NCBI GenBank assembly: GCA_930990965.1
Contig: CAKNRQ010000002.1
Span: 1 to 64,000 of the forward strand
Source: an uncultured Clostridia bacterium
GTDB lineage: Bacteria > Bacillota > Clostridia > Oscillospirales > Oscillospiraceae
Direction of reading: 5' to 3'
DNA: 64,000 nucleotides
Shown here one piece after another: positions 33,615 through 41,975 of this stretch; position 1 is the stretch's first letter; each line of letters begins with the position of its first letter. The notes under the pieces are model-generated. The model saw only the letters and a program-made list of their open reading frames with translations. It did no database searches and was not told the DNA's origin. The position numbers and the translations under genes were made by a program.

Positions 33615-34816
33615 GGCATGTCCACCTCTCTTATGTTCATTGCGTCATCTCTGACATCGAACCACATGTTACATCCGGACTCCTTACCCTCATAGGCGTC
33701 AAGTAACTCACGGAATATTTTACGGAAAGAGCCGTCAGAGATATCTCTACCAGCGATACCGCCTATAAAACCGAATATCTTGCCAGTGCCTTCTCCATAC
33801 AACGCTGCTTTGACCTCAGAACAAACAGGCCCCTGAGCGGCACCCAAGCCGCTGGAACGGTCCATCACACCTATTGCCTTGACATTCTTAAGCGCGTCTT
33901 TGACCTCTTCAGCAGGGAAAGGACGGAACATACAGATGCGTAGCAACCCGGCTTTTATACCCTTCTCACGTAGCTGGTTGACGACATATTTACCCGTACC
34001 AGACATTGATCCAATAGTCACAACCGCAATATCGGCATCTTCCAGCATATATTTCTCAACCGTATGCAAATCCCTGCCGAAGCGTTCTTTGTACTCTGCA
34101 AATACATCTTTCGCAACTTTTGCTGCATTCTTGAAGCCCATCATCTGCTGGTACTTCATCTCAGTATGTTCAACAGTCGGGCACAAATCATTGATAAACA
34201 TTACGTCTTTTGTGTCAAGATACATATTGCGCCTGACATATGGCTTGACAAATTCCCAAGCTTCTTCATCTGTGGGTGTGTCAACCTTTTGCATTGAGTG
34301 CGACAGATAAAAGCCATCAAAGCAAACCATGGAAGGTGTGATTACATCCTCATGCTCAGAAATTCGGTAGGCACAGAGCATCATATCCAATACTTCCTGT
34401 ACAGTTGCACAATAAAACTGCAGCCAACCTGTATCGCGCTCTGACATAGTATCGGAATGGTCACACCAAAGCGACCAAGGCGCAACCAGCGATCTATTTA
34501 CTACCGGCATAACTATAGGTACGCGACAACCCGCAGCGACACCGCAGACCTCATGCATAAGCGCAAGTCCTACGGACGATGTCGCTGTCGCCACCCTTAC
34601 GCCTGTAAGCTGTGCACCAACACTTACCGACATAGCCGAATGTTCTGACTCAACCCTGACATACTCAGCATCTATGCTTCCATCGGCGACCAGGTCAGCA
34701 AGATGTTCTGCAATGGAGCTCTGCGGAGTAATAGGATAAGCCGCAATCACACCCGGGCGAGCAAGCCTTATTGCTTCAACAGCCGCTCCATTGCCATCAA
34801 ACATCTTAATTGGCAT
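33608..34816 (-). CDS. 2-oxoacid:ferredoxin oxidoreductase, alpha subunit
   Basis: A 402-residue subunit. GNGAAVEAIRLARPGVIAAY with YPITPQSSIAEHLADLV, RVESEHSAMSVSVGAQLTG, and TATSSVGLALMHEVCGVAAG are the usual alpha-chain motifs (the YPITPS-type pyrimidine-side loop and the catalytic-site Glu). It shares one base with the delta gene and overlaps the beta gene, so all four chains are translated as a unit. Confidence 0.92.
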   Translation of the reverse strand: MPIKMFDGNGAAVEAIRLARPGVIAAYPITPQSSIAEHLADLVADGSIDAEYVRVESEHSAMSVSVGAQLTGVRVATATSSVGLALMHEVCGVAAGCRVPIVMPVVNRSLVAPWSLWCDHSDTMSERDTGWLQFYCATVQEVLDMMLCAYRISEHEDVITPSMVCFDGFYLSHSMQKVDTPTDEEAWEFVKPYVRRNMYLDTKDVMFINDLCPTVEHTEMKYQQMMGFKNAAKVAKDVFAEYKERFGRDLHTVEKYMLEDADIAVVTIGSMSGTGKYVVNQLREKGIKAGLLRICMFRPFPAEEVKDALKNVKAIGVMDRSSGLGAAQGPVCSEVKAALYGEGTGKIFGFIGGIAGRDISDGSFRKIFRELLDAYEGKESGCNMWFDVRDDAMNIREVDMPC

Positions 34817-35094
34817 TAGTCCTCGCTCCCTTCAGGTATCATTTTCAGAGCAGCCTTAGGGCACTCATTTGCACATATTCCACAGCCTTTACAGTACGTC
34901 CAGTCAAACGTGAGAGGGCTTCCTTCTTTGCTTACAGTTATGCATGCCGTCGGACAGTAGCGGGCGCAGGTTCCGCATCTTATACACAATGTTTCGTCCA
35001 CGATTGGCCGCTCCATTCGCCAGCTACCAGTATGCGCTGCAGAAAGTATGTGTGAGCACGGCCCCAATACTCTACGCTTTAACTGTGTGCTCAT
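34816..35094 (-). CDS. 2-oxoacid:ferredoxin oxidoreductase, delta (ferredoxin) subunit
   Basis: A 92-residue protein with two 4Fe-4S motifs: CIRCGTCARYCP and CKGCGICANECP. It carries electrons from the TPP site to external ferredoxin. Several in-frame ATGs exist (35139, 35115, 35100, 35094); 35094 (MSTQLKRRVLG) is chosen because it starts at the conserved region and limits overlap with the gamma gene to 23 bp. None has a strong Shine-Dalgarno, so translation is probably coupled. Confidence 0.88.
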   Translation of the reverse strand: MSTQLKRRVLGPCSHILSAAHTGSWRMERPIVDETLCIRCGTCARYCPTACITVSKEGSPLTFDWTYCKGCGICANECPKAALKMIPEGSED

Positions 35095-35623
35095 AGGCAT
35101 ATTCTGCTGCATTTGCATTCTTTTCACCAACCTTTCCAAAACTCTCTCTCACTGCAGAAGCAATTGCCTCAATACTTACAATACCCGTCTTTGCCAAAGC
35201 GCCAAGCATCGAACTGTTAGGTATGCTAAGGCCAATGTTCAAAGTAGCTGCGCCTGTAGCATCGCACGCATAAATGGTCTCAAACCCATACTCTTCTTTG
35301 TAGCGTTTAATCATTTCCTCGCTGCCTGTATTGAGTACAAGTATTGTGTCTGGCGTACAACCTTCTCCAACGTTAACTCCCATGTCTATGAGGCTTTCAT
35401 CAAACACGACGACTATGTCTGGCTCATACACGTAGCAGTTGAGGAGAACCGGTTTATTGTCAACGATTATATGTGCAAAAACCGGGGCTCCACGCCGCTC
35501 ATGGCCGTACGCAGGTACGGTTATCGCATACTCATCCTGGTACACTGAAACGGCTATAGATAATATCTTCGCCGCAGTTACCGCACCTTGACCTCCTATC
35601 CCATAAAATTTAATCTTTTGCAT
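35072..35623 (-). CDS. 2-oxoacid:ferredoxin oxidoreductase, gamma subunit
   Basis: A 183-residue subunit. MQKIKFYGIGGQGAVTAAKI is the CoA-binding gamma-domain signature, followed by GHERRGAPVFAHIIVDNKPV. First gene of a six-gene operon (gamma, delta, alpha, beta, anion transporter, CoA-transferase). Shine-Dalgarno GGGAGGG upstream. The operon promoter carries a 10-bp inverted repeat likely bound by the divergent IclR regulator. Confidence 0.9.
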   Translation of the reverse strand: MQKIKFYGIGGQGAVTAAKILSIAVSVYQDEYAITVPAYGHERRGAPVFAHIIVDNKPVLLNCYVYEPDIVVVFDESLIDMGVNVGEGCTPDTILVLNTGSEEMIKRYKEEYGFETIYACDATGAATLNIGLSIPNSSMLGALAKTGIVSIEAIASAVRESFGKVGEKNANAAEYAYEHTVKA

Positions 35624-35653
35624 TCTCTATCGCCCTCCCACTTCGTATATTGT

Positions 35654-35715
35654 ATTGTTAGTTTATATAATGAACTAACAATTGAAAATATAGCCTTTCT
35701 TCGTCATATTGTCAA
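35654..35715 (-). promoter_or_regulatory. oxidoreductase operon promoter with operator
   Basis: Minus strand TTGACA (35715-35710), 17-bp spacer, TATATT (35692-35687). Perfect inverted repeat ATTGTTAGTT (35654-35663) / AACTAACAAT (35673-35682) covers the expected transcription start, a repressor position. Confidence 0.75.
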
Positions 35716-35792
35716 TAAATTTAAGTTCAACTCTTCAGCTATATTATTCATTTCTCCAAATCACACAAAACGATATCCCTTCGTTTAGTGAA

Positions 35793-35891
35793 TTAGTAAT
35801 TCATATATCGAACTATTAAGGTTTTTTGTTATTACGGGGTCTTCGCAAATACAAATTTCGTATTCCATAAGGACTCATTACATGCTATAAT
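35793..35891 (+). promoter_or_regulatory. iclR promoter with second operator copy
   Basis: An imperfect inverted repeat TTAGTAATTC / GAACTATTAA at 35793-35819 shares the TTAGT/GAACTA core with the operator at 35654. Downstream lies an extended -10 promoter TGCTATAAT (35883-35891) for the IclR gene. Confidence 0.55.
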
Positions 35892-35931
35892 GCAGTGTAA
35901 AATAATAAGAAATTGACTTGAGGACAATTGC

Positions 35932-36696
35932 ATGCACGAAACATTTAATGAAAAGTATATACTTCACTCTGCCGCAAACACGTTGGATATTCTCGATCTC
36001 CTTTCTAAGAACGGAGAACTTACCGTACCGGAAATCTCGCAGTTGACAGGCTTCACCAAGAGCTCTGTTTTTAGAATGCTTGCCACGTTAGAAAGCAGAA
36101 AGTACGTTAAAAAGTCTGCCGACGCCAAGTACAGTCTGGATGTAAAGTTGATGATTCTTGGTAATTCTGTTATAGAACGCCTGGACATAATTCGCTTTGG
36201 GCATCCAATGCTAATGGAGCTTACCAATCGAAGTGGAGAGACCTCGCATATGGCAATCTTGGACGGAGATGTGTACGTCCGTATAGTTGACAAAGTGCTG
36301 AGCACATCCTCTATACGAACTGATTCTTACATTGGTTTTGGACGCAAAGCACATCTCATGGCCTGTGGAAAGGCCATACTGGCTTTTAAGTCTAAAGAGT
36401 TTATAGATGCCTATATACGCGTTAACGATTTTTCCCCACTGACTGATTACAGCATCACCAGCGCCGGTCAACTTTTGCTGGAGCTTAAAGTAACCCGTCA
36501 GCGTGGTTACTCTGTAGACCGTGAAGAGAGTGAATACGGCTTGTTTTGCATAGGTGCACCGGTATTCGATGTTAATGGCAATGTCATAGCAGCTATAAGC
36601 ATATCCGGACCCGCTGACAGGATGAAAAAGAATTTTGACTCAAACCTTCCGCTTGTTCGGGAAACTGCAAAGCGGATTTCGGATTTCATTGCATAA
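35932..36696 (+). CDS. IclR-family transcriptional regulator
   Basis: A 254-residue regulator. HSAANTLDILDLLSKNGELT with VPEISQLTGFTKSSVFRMLATLE is the IclR winged helix; the C-terminal part (AHLMACGKAILAF, RGYSVDREESEYGLFCIGAPV, AAISISGPADRM) is the small-molecule-binding domain, often for carboxylic or aromatic acids. It is divergent from the oxidoreductase/CoA-transferase operon and two related inverted repeats lie between them, so it is the probable switch of that operon and of itself. Confidence 0.9.
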   Translation: MHETFNEKYILHSAANTLDILDLLSKNGELTVPEISQLTGFTKSSVFRMLATLESRKYVKKSADAKYSLDVKLMILGNSVIERLDIIRFGHPMLMELTNRSGETSHMAILDGDVYVRIVDKVLSTSSIRTDSYIGFGRKAHLMACGKAILAFKSKEFIDAYIRVNDFSPLTDYSITSAGQLLLELKVTRQRGYSVDREESEYGLFCIGAPVFDVNGNVIAAISISGPADRMKKNFDSNLPLVRETAKRISDFIA

Positions 36697-36730
36697 AAGT
36701 AGGCCGGAGACGTATCTCCGGCCTACTTTT
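36695..36730 (+). terminator. terminator of iclR
   Basis: Perfect 16-bp stem (AAAAGTAGGCCGGAGA / TCTCCGGCCTACTTTT, loop CGTA), beginning at the stop codon. Confidence 0.88.
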
Positions 36731-36761
36731 ATATCAATATAAATCTAACTTCTTCCCAAAT

Positions 36762-36789
36762 AAAAACCAAAAGCCCGGCGGGGCCGAGC
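36762..36789 (-). terminator. terminator of the small ORF transcript
   Basis: Minus strand GCTCGGC-ccc-GCCGGGC followed by TTTTGGTTTTTA, 29 bp past the stop of the 20-codon ORF. Confidence 0.55.
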
Positions 36790-36817
36790 TTGCTTTTCTC
36801 ACATATTTTGACCTAAT

Positions 36818-36880
36818 TTACCTTTCGCTCTCATCTTCGCTTTCCCAACTGAAGATGATATCGTCCAAGTCTCGATTCAC
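36818..36880 (-). CDS. possible 20-residue acidic peptide
   Basis: GTG start at 36880 with a near-perfect Shine-Dalgarno AAAGGAGG 7 bases upstream, 20 codons, TAA stop, then a terminator hairpin. The peptide begins NRDLDDIIFSW after the start Met and ends in an Asp/Glu/Ser-rich tail. It resembles nothing I recognise. Terminators on both sides (36695-36730 and 36974-37007) mean that any transcript needs its own promoter in 36881-36973; no convincing -35/-10 pair was found there, which lowers confidence. Confidence 0.4.
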   Translation of the reverse strand: MNRDLDDIIFSWESEDESER

Positions 36881-36973
36881 GCTCTCGCCTCCTTTCGTTT
36901 TTCACTGATACACAGTTTAGGCTGCGAGTGTGAAGTTATCACGCGCGGATGTGTTAAATCTTTGCGCGCATTG

Positions 36974-37007
36974 AAAAAAGAGCCGGCCGGGTATGGACCC
37001 GGCCGGC
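36974..37007 (-). terminator. terminator of the flavin reductase gene
   Basis: Perfect 11-bp stem (GCCGGCCGGGT / ACCCGGCCGGC, loop of 4) followed on the minus strand by TCTTTTTTC. Confidence 0.9.
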
Positions 37008-37024
37008 GTTTTAATTGCTGATAT

Positions 37025-39082
37025 TTAGATCTTCATGCAGACGTCCCAGGCGCGCCAAATGACGGTACGCAGGTTGCCGACGGCCACGCAGTCGCCGACG
37101 AGGTGGACGTTGCGTCCCGGCTTGGCAGCCGGCGTGGGCACAAAGCCTATGGCGTTTACAACGTTGTCACACTCGACTTCGGTGACGGTGCCGTCCTTGC
37201 CCTTGATGACGACGGAGCCGTCTTTGATCTCCGTAATGGTGCTCTCAAGGTAGATTGGCACATTGTGGAACACCAGCGCCTCACGCAGGTAGCTCGCGTT
37301 CGGCAGCGGGACCGCAGGGGTGGCGATAAGGTCAACGGCGTACTCCACGACCGTCGGATGCTTACCCTCAAGGGCAAGCTCCAGTGCGGCCTCGCAGCCG
37401 GACTGACCGCCGCCAAAGATGACAACCTTGTCGCCGGTCTCCTTCTTCTCGCGCAGGAGCTCGGTGAGAGTCATGCACTTATTGAAGCCGGGGATGGGCA
37501 TCGTGCGAGGCACAGAGCCGGTGGCCACGATGACTTCATCGAAGCCGCTGAGGGTGCCGACATCATTGATCTCGGTGTTGAAACGCACCTCGATGCCGGC
37601 CTTGGCGATCTCGCGGCGGTACCAGTCGATGAGCTCCTTGTCGTTCTCCTTGAAGGACATACTGCTAGCGGTGATGAACAGGCCGCCAAGCGTATCGGTC
37701 TTTTCAAATATGACGGGCTTGTGGCCGCGCTTTGCGAGCACAAGGGCGCATTCCATGCCGCCAATTCCACCGCCGATTACGGCCACGGACTTCGGCTTTG
37801 TGGTCGGGACTATCTTGTACTTGTTGTGCTGCATCGTAGGCGGGGTCAGGGCGCAGCGGGCCAGGTGCATGGTGTCTTCCATGCTCTGGAGGTTGATGGT
37901 GCCCTTGTACTTGGCCATATTGAAGCAGCCGTTGTGGCAGCGGATGCAGGGCTTGATATCCTCTTCGCGGCCCTCTTCGAGCTTGCGCAGCCACTCGGGG
38001 TCGACGAGGTTCTGGCGGGCGATGGCCACGGCGTCCAGCTTGCCGGCGGCTATCTCGCGTGCAGCGACCTCAGGCTCCATCTTACCGGCGCACACAACCG
38101 GGATGTCGCAGAAGTTCTTGATGTGCTCGACATCCTCGAGGTTGCAGTTGTTAGGCATGTACTGTGGCGGGTGGGCCCAGTACCAGGCGTCATATGTACC
38201 GTTGTCGCAGTTGAGCATGTCGTAGCCGGCTTCCTGGAGCTTCCTGACCACGATCTCGCTCTCGGCCATGTCGCGGCCGAACTCCTCGAACTCCTCTCCC
38301 GGGACTGCGCCCTTGCAGAAGTCCTTGGTCTTGGACACGACGCTGTAGCGCAGAGATACGGGGAAGTCGCTGCCTGCGGCGTTCTTTATGTCCTTGACGA
38401 TATCGGTAGCGTAGCGCAGGCGGTTATCCAGGCTGCCGCCGTACTCGTCAGTGCGGTAGTTGAAGTTCTTTATGGCGAACTGGTCGAGCGTATAGCCCTC
38501 GTGCACGGCGTGAATCTCAACGCCGTCAACACCGGCTTCACGCAGGAGACGGGCGGTCTTGCCAAAGGCAGCGACGCTCTCTTTAATCTCTGCCACGGTC
38601 AGCGGACGGGACTTGTAGTCCTCCTTCCAGCGGTTCGGCGTGGGCGATGCGCTGGCAGTGAGGTAGCTGGCGTCCATGACGAACTTGCCGACTTTGCCGA
38701 GACCGGGATGGTCAAGCATCATGCCCATCAGGTGGTTGACTGCCATGGAGCGGCCGCAGCCCGCGGCAAGCTGGACAAACAGCTTGGCTCCGGTCTTGTG
38801 GAAGTCAACCATGTATTCCTTCAGTTCGGCAAACATGCGCTTGTTGGTGTAAATCCAGCGGTTGCCCATGACATCGCGTACCCACTGCATGCCGGGCAGG
38901 ATCAGACCTACGTCGTCACGCGCCGTCTCCAGCAGGAAATAGGCCGCCTCCTTGTCGAAGTGACATGGCTCCATCCAGCCAAACAGTGAGGTGCCGCCCA
39001 TCGAGCACATTACAATGCGGTTTTTAATCTCCACATTGCCAATTTTCCAGGGGGTAAATAAGGCGCTGTACTTCTCGTCCAT
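37025..39082 (-). CDS. old-yellow-enzyme-type reductase with 4Fe-4S and FAD/NAD domains
   Basis: A 685-residue three-part enzyme like 2,4-dienoyl-CoA reductase FadH and the bile-acid enzyme BaiCD. Residues 1-340 are the FMN TIM barrel (AVHEGYTLDQFAIKNFNYRT, EYGGSLDNRLRYA). CIRCHNGCFNMAKY plus a Cys near 395 form the 4Fe-4S site. From about 420 are the FAD-binding VAVIGGGIGGMECALVLAKR and NAD-binding VVIFGGGQSGCEAALELALE motifs. It reduces activated C=C bonds such as enoates or enoyl-CoAs with NAD(P)H. Monocistronic; the substrate is open. Confidence 0.9.
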   Translation of the reverse strand: MDEKYSALFTPWKIGNVEIKNRIVMCSMGGTSLFGWMEPCHFDKEAAYFLLETARDDVGLILPGMQWVRDVMGNRWIYTNKRMFAELKEYMVDFHKTGAKLFVQLAAGCGRSMAVNHLMGMMLDHPGLGKVGKFVMDASYLTASASPTPNRWKEDYKSRPLTVAEIKESVAAFGKTARLLREAGVDGVEIHAVHEGYTLDQFAIKNFNYRTDEYGGSLDNRLRYATDIVKDIKNAAGSDFPVSLRYSVVSKTKDFCKGAVPGEEFEEFGRDMAESEIVVRKLQEAGYDMLNCDNGTYDAWYWAHPPQYMPNNCNLEDVEHIKNFCDIPVVCAGKMEPEVAAREIAAGKLDAVAIARQNLVDPEWLRKLEEGREEDIKPCIRCHNGCFNMAKYKGTINLQSMEDTMHLARCALTPPTMQHNKYKIVPTTKPKSVAVIGGGIGGMECALVLAKRGHKPVIFEKTDTLGGLFITASSMSFKENDKELIDWYRREIAKAGIEVRFNTEINDVGTLSGFDEVIVATGSVPRTMPIPGFNKCMTLTELLREKKETGDKVVIFGGGQSGCEAALELALEGKHPTVVEYAVDLIATPAVPLPNASYLREALVFHNVPIYLESTITEIKDGSVVIKGKDGTVTEVECDNVVNAIGFVPTPAAKPGRNVHLVGDCVAVGNLRTVIWRAWDVCMKI

Positions 39083-39345
39083 TATTCATCCTTCCTTCTT
39101 AGTCAGATTCACGAAGGCTGCTAGACGCCAAGCCCCCGCCATTGTACGGGCATAATGAACATCCTGCCCGTCATATTGTCATAAGCATAACACAACTTTG
39201 GGCAAAAAGCAATCATCAAGCTAAGTTTTATGTTGTGTTTTTATGAATTATTTCAGAGTTTTTAAACTTTTTGCAGACCTTGGTCTGACCATCTTGCACA
39301 TCGGGCTGAATGTTCAGACTTTATGGTGAAAAGTTAAAATAACCG
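39083..39345. promoter_or_regulatory. intergenic region with inverted repeat ACGGGCA/TGCCCGT
   Basis: Between the divergent reductase and rplU genes. A 7-bp inverted repeat with a 12-base spacer at 39146-39171 lies 64-89 bp upstream of the reductase ATG and may be its operator. I found no certain minus-strand promoter. Confidence 0.4.
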
Positions 39346-39374
39346 TTGACACGCCCTCATTTGCGTGGTATCAT
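39346..39374 (+). promoter_or_regulatory. rplU-rpmA promoter
   Basis: TTGACA (39346-39351), 17-bp spacer, TATCAT (39369-39374). The implied leader of about 140 bases before rplU is long enough for an L21-type autoregulatory leader, though I cannot trace its conserved fold. Confidence 0.75.
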
Positions 39375-39522
39375 ATTTGAGCCGCATTGACAGGGTTTGC
39401 AAGCGGATGCCGCAGTGCATGTGCGCAGAGGCCACAGCGTATGTACTTGGAGGTCACAGCGCGTGTGTTATATGCCGTCCCACCCCCAGAGCGAGTCTCT
39501 TGAAGAGAGGATGAATAAAGAA

Positions 39523-39834
39523 ATGAAGCATGCTGTTATCGAGACCGGCGGTAAGCAGTACCGCGTGGCCGAAGGCGACGTCATCTATGTTGAGAAGCTC
39601 GACGCCGAGGCCGGCGCCACCGTCAAGTTTGACCGCGTTCTCGCCGTCATCGACGAGGCCAACACCGTTTTCGGCACTCCCGTCGTGGAGGGCGCCGTCG
39701 TCACCGGCAACGTCGTCAAGAATGGCAAGGGCAAGAAGGTCCGCGTCTACAAGATGAAGCCCAAGAAGGGCTATCAGCGCCTGCAGGGCCATCGTCAGCC
39801 CTACACCAAGGTCCAGATAGAGACCATAGGCTAA
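39523..39834 (+). CDS. rplU: 50S ribosomal protein L21
   Basis: A 103-residue large-subunit protein. [19 protein letters not shown] and the C-terminal [20 protein letters not shown] are L21 hallmarks. Start 39523 gives the standard length; an in-frame ATG at 39511 would add four residues. Neither has an ideally spaced Shine-Dalgarno (GAGAGG lies 12 bases from 39523), unusual for a ribosomal gene and compatible with leader-based control. Confidence 0.95.
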   Translation: MKHAVIETGGKQYRVAEGDVIYVEKLDAEAGATVKFDRVLAVIDEANTVFGTPVVEGAVVTGNVVKNGKGKKVRVYKMKPKKGYQRLQGHRQPYTKVQIETIG

Positions 39835-39870
39835 AAGACGCAACGCGATTTGATTTTGGAGGTGTAACAC

Positions 39871-40134
39871 ATGGCTCATAAAAAAGGTATGGGTTCGACC
39901 AAGAACGGTCGTGACAGCGAGTGCAAGCGCCTCGGTGCCAAGCGCGCCGACGGTCAGTACGTCCTCGCGGGCAATATCCTCGTTCGCCAGCGCGGCACCA
40001 AGATCCATCCCGGTACCAACGTCGGCAAGGGCAAGGACGACACCCTGTTCTCCCTGGTCAACGGCACCGTGAAGTTCGAGCGCTACGGCAAGGACCGCAA
40101 GAAGGTTTCCGTTTACGAGGAAATAGCTCAGTAA
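39871..40134 (+). CDS. rpmA: 50S ribosomal protein L27
   Basis: An 87-residue protein starting directly [17 protein letters not shown], the mature bacterial L27 end that reaches the peptidyl-transferase centre. Many Firmicutes make L27 with an extra leader (ending in the sequence QFFA) removed by the protease Prp, encoded between rplU and rpmA. Here both the leader and the prp gene are missing; the rplU-rpmA gap is only 36 bp. Shine-Dalgarno TGGAGGTG. Confidence 0.96.
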   Translation: MAHKKGMGSTKNGRDSECKRLGAKRADGQYVLAGNILVRQRGTKIHPGTNVGKGKDDTLFSLVNGTVKFERYGKDRKKVSVYEEIAQ

Positions 40135-40140
40135 CAGATG

Positions 40141-40170
40141 CGCGGACGGGTTGGGCCCGTCCGCGTTTTT
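40141..40170 (+). terminator. terminator after rpmA
   Basis: Perfect 10-bp stem (CGCGGACGGG / CCCGTCCGCG, loop of 5) followed by TTTTTATTT. It separates the ribosomal genes from obg. Confidence 0.9.
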
Positions 40171-40256
40171 ATTTGCAGTGTGGACTGGTCTTAGCCCGGT
40201 CCGTAAGTTATAGGGCAGTCAGTTCTGCCCACAGATTTTATTTTAAGGAGAAACAC

Positions 40257-41540
40257 ATGGCCTCACCCTTTGTTGACAAGGTAACTATAAGCATACGCGC
40301 CGGCAAGGGCGGGGACGGAGCCGTCTCCTTCCACCGCGAAAAGTATGTCGCGGCCGGCGGCCCTGACGGCGGCGATGGCGGGCGTGGCGGCGATGTCATT
40401 TTCCGCGTTGACAACCACATGAACACGCTCATGGATTTCCGCTACAAGCGCAAATTCGCCGCCGGCAACGGAGCTCCCGGCGGCGGCAAGCGCTGCACCG
40501 GCAAGGACGGAGAGAGCATAGTCCTGCGCGTGCCGCTGGGCACCGTCATACGCGATGCCGATACCGGCGCCATAATGCACGACATGAGTTCCGGAGAGGA
40601 CTTCGTGGCCTGCCGCGGCGGTCGCGGCGGCTGGGGCAACAAGCACTTCGCCACACCCACACGCCAGACTCCGCGCTTTGCCAAGCCCGGTTTGCCCGGT
40701 GAAGAGCACACCGTCCTGCTCGAGCTGAAGCTGCTCGCTGATGTTGGCCTCGTAGGCTTCCCCAACGTGGGCAAGAGCACGCTTTTGAGCGTCGTTTCCA
40801 ACGCCCACCCCAAAATAGCGAACTACCACTTCACCACGCTCTTCCCCAACCTCGGCGTCGTCTACGTCGGCGAAGGCCAGAGCTTCGTGCTCGCGGACAT
40901 CCCCGGTATAATCGAGGGCGCAAGCGAGGGTGCCGGGCTCGGCCACGACTTCCTCAGGCACATCGACCGCTGCCGCCTGCTTATCCACCTCGTGGACGTG
41001 TCCGGCAGCGAGGGACGCGATCCAGTGGAGGATTTCGACGCCATCTGCTCCGAACTTGAGAGCTGGAGCCCCGAGCTCGCCAGCCGCCCCCAGCTTGTCG
41101 CGGCCAACAAGTGTGACCTGCTCGGCGACGACACAGAAAACCTTGAACGCCTGCGCAAGCACGTGGAGGCCAAGGGACACAAGTTCTTCGAGCTCTCAGC
41201 CGCCACCACCCAGGGTTCGCGCGAGCTCATGCTCGCCGCAGCAGACGAGCTCGACCACCTCCCCCCTGTTACCGTCTACGAGCCCGACTACGTCGCTCCT
41301 GAGTCTGCTCCGGCCACTCCGGAGGATATACGGATAGTCCACGACGGCGACACCTGGTACTGCGAGGGCGACTGGCTGGCCCGCCTCGTGGCCAGCGTGA
41401 ACTTTGGCGACTACGAGTCCCGCATGTACTTTGACCGCCGCCTGCGCCAGGCCGGGTTCTTCGACCGGCTCGAAGCCGACGGCATACAGGATGGGGACAC
41501 CGTCAGCATCTACGACATAGAGTTCGAATACCAGAGCTGA
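40257..41540 (+). CDS. obgE: GTPase Obg (CgtA)
   Basis: A 427-residue ribosome-assembly GTPase. Residues 1-160 are the glycine-rich Obg fold (AGKGGDGAVSFHREKYV, GGPDGGDGGRGGDVIF). The G domain has GFPNVGKSTLL (G1), FTTLFPNLG (G2), DIPGIIEGA (G3), NKCDLL (G4) and a SAA (G5). The C-terminal OCT domain ends DYESRMYFDRRLRQAGFFDRLEADG. Start 40257 has AAGGAG 6 bases upstream. Downstream of rplU-rpmA as in most bacteria. Confidence 0.96.
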   Translation: MASPFVDKVTISIRAGKGGDGAVSFHREKYVAAGGPDGGDGGRGGDVIFRVDNHMNTLMDFRYKRKFAAGNGAPGGGKRCTGKDGESIVLRVPLGTVIRDADTGAIMHDMSSGEDFVACRGGRGGWGNKHFATPTRQTPRFAKPGLPGEEHTVLLELKLLADVGLVGFPNVGKSTLLSVVSNAHPKIANYHFTTLFPNLGVVYVGEGQSFVLADIPGIIEGASEGAGLGHDFLRHIDRCRLLIHLVDVSGSEGRDPVEDFDAICSELESWSPELASRPQLVAANKCDLLGDDTENLERLRKHVEAKGHKFFELSAATTQGSRELMLAAADELDHLPPVTVYEPDYVAPESAPATPEDIRIVHDGDTWYCEGDWLARLVASVNFGDYESRMYFDRRLRQAGFFDRLEADGIQDGDTVSIYDIEFEYQS

Positions 41541-41568
41541 ACCAGGCGATTTCGCAAGGAGGTAAGCC

Positions 41569-41859
41569 GTGAAGAAGTACAACGTCATCGCCCTGGCGCT
41601 GTTGGCGCTCTCGCTGCTGATAACGCTCGACCTCTGGAACAACTACTGCTATAACCTAATACCGCAGGACGGTATCTCGGCCCTCCACAGCGTAATGCAC
41701 AGGCTGCTCGGCATTTTCGGCGACAGCCGCTGGTCCTTGGAGCGGTTTTACCATGCCTTCGCAGTCTCGGCCTTTATCAGCGTCGGGCTGGGTGTCATCA
41801 ACCTCGAGCTTTTGTATATGTCCCACGGGAAACAGAGCGCAAAATTGCGCTGCAATTAG
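41569..41859 (+). CDS. small two-helix membrane protein
   Basis: A 96-residue protein of unknown function starting at a GTG with AAGGAGG upstream, 28 bp behind obg, so probably in its operon. It has a hydrophobic N-terminus (VIALALLALSLLITLDL) and a second segment near residues 64-85 (AFAVSAFISVGLGVINLELL). I recognise no family. Confidence 0.6.
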   Translation: MKKYNVIALALLALSLLITLDLWNNYCYNLIPQDGISALHSVMHRLLGIFGDSRWSLERFYHAFAVSAFISVGLGVINLELLYMSHGKQSAKLRCN

Positions 41860-41871
41860 AATAATCCACCG

Positions 41872-41912
41872 AGCGGCGGCACAGCTGAAGGGCTGTGCCG
41901 CCGCTTAATTTT
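41872..41912 (+). terminator. terminator of obg operon
   Basis: Perfect 14-bp stem (AGCGGCGGCACAGC / GCTGTGCCGCCGCT) followed by TAATTTT. Confidence 0.8.
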
Positions 41913-41918
41913 ACGCGC

Positions 41919-41955
41919 GAAAAAGGAACCAGGCGTTTAATAACGCCTGGTTCCT
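41919..41955 (-). terminator. terminator of acyl-CoA dehydrogenase operon
   Basis: Perfect 14-bp stem (AGGAACCAGGCGTT / AACGCCTGGTTCCT, loop of 4) followed on the minus strand by TTTTTCGC, 21 bp past the CoA-transferase stop. Confidence 0.88.
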
Positions 41956-41975
41956 CAGTGTTTGGGCTTATTGGA

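Noticed and set aside
37103..38989. 628-codon open frame on the plus strand
   Set aside because: Lies entirely antisense to the old-yellow-enzyme reductase, which has clear domains and a terminator; GC-rich third positions open the opposite frame.
39921..40256. in-frame upstream extension of obg
   Set aside because: Runs through rpmA in another frame and across a terminator; the ATG at 40257 has a good Shine-Dalgarno and matches the family start.
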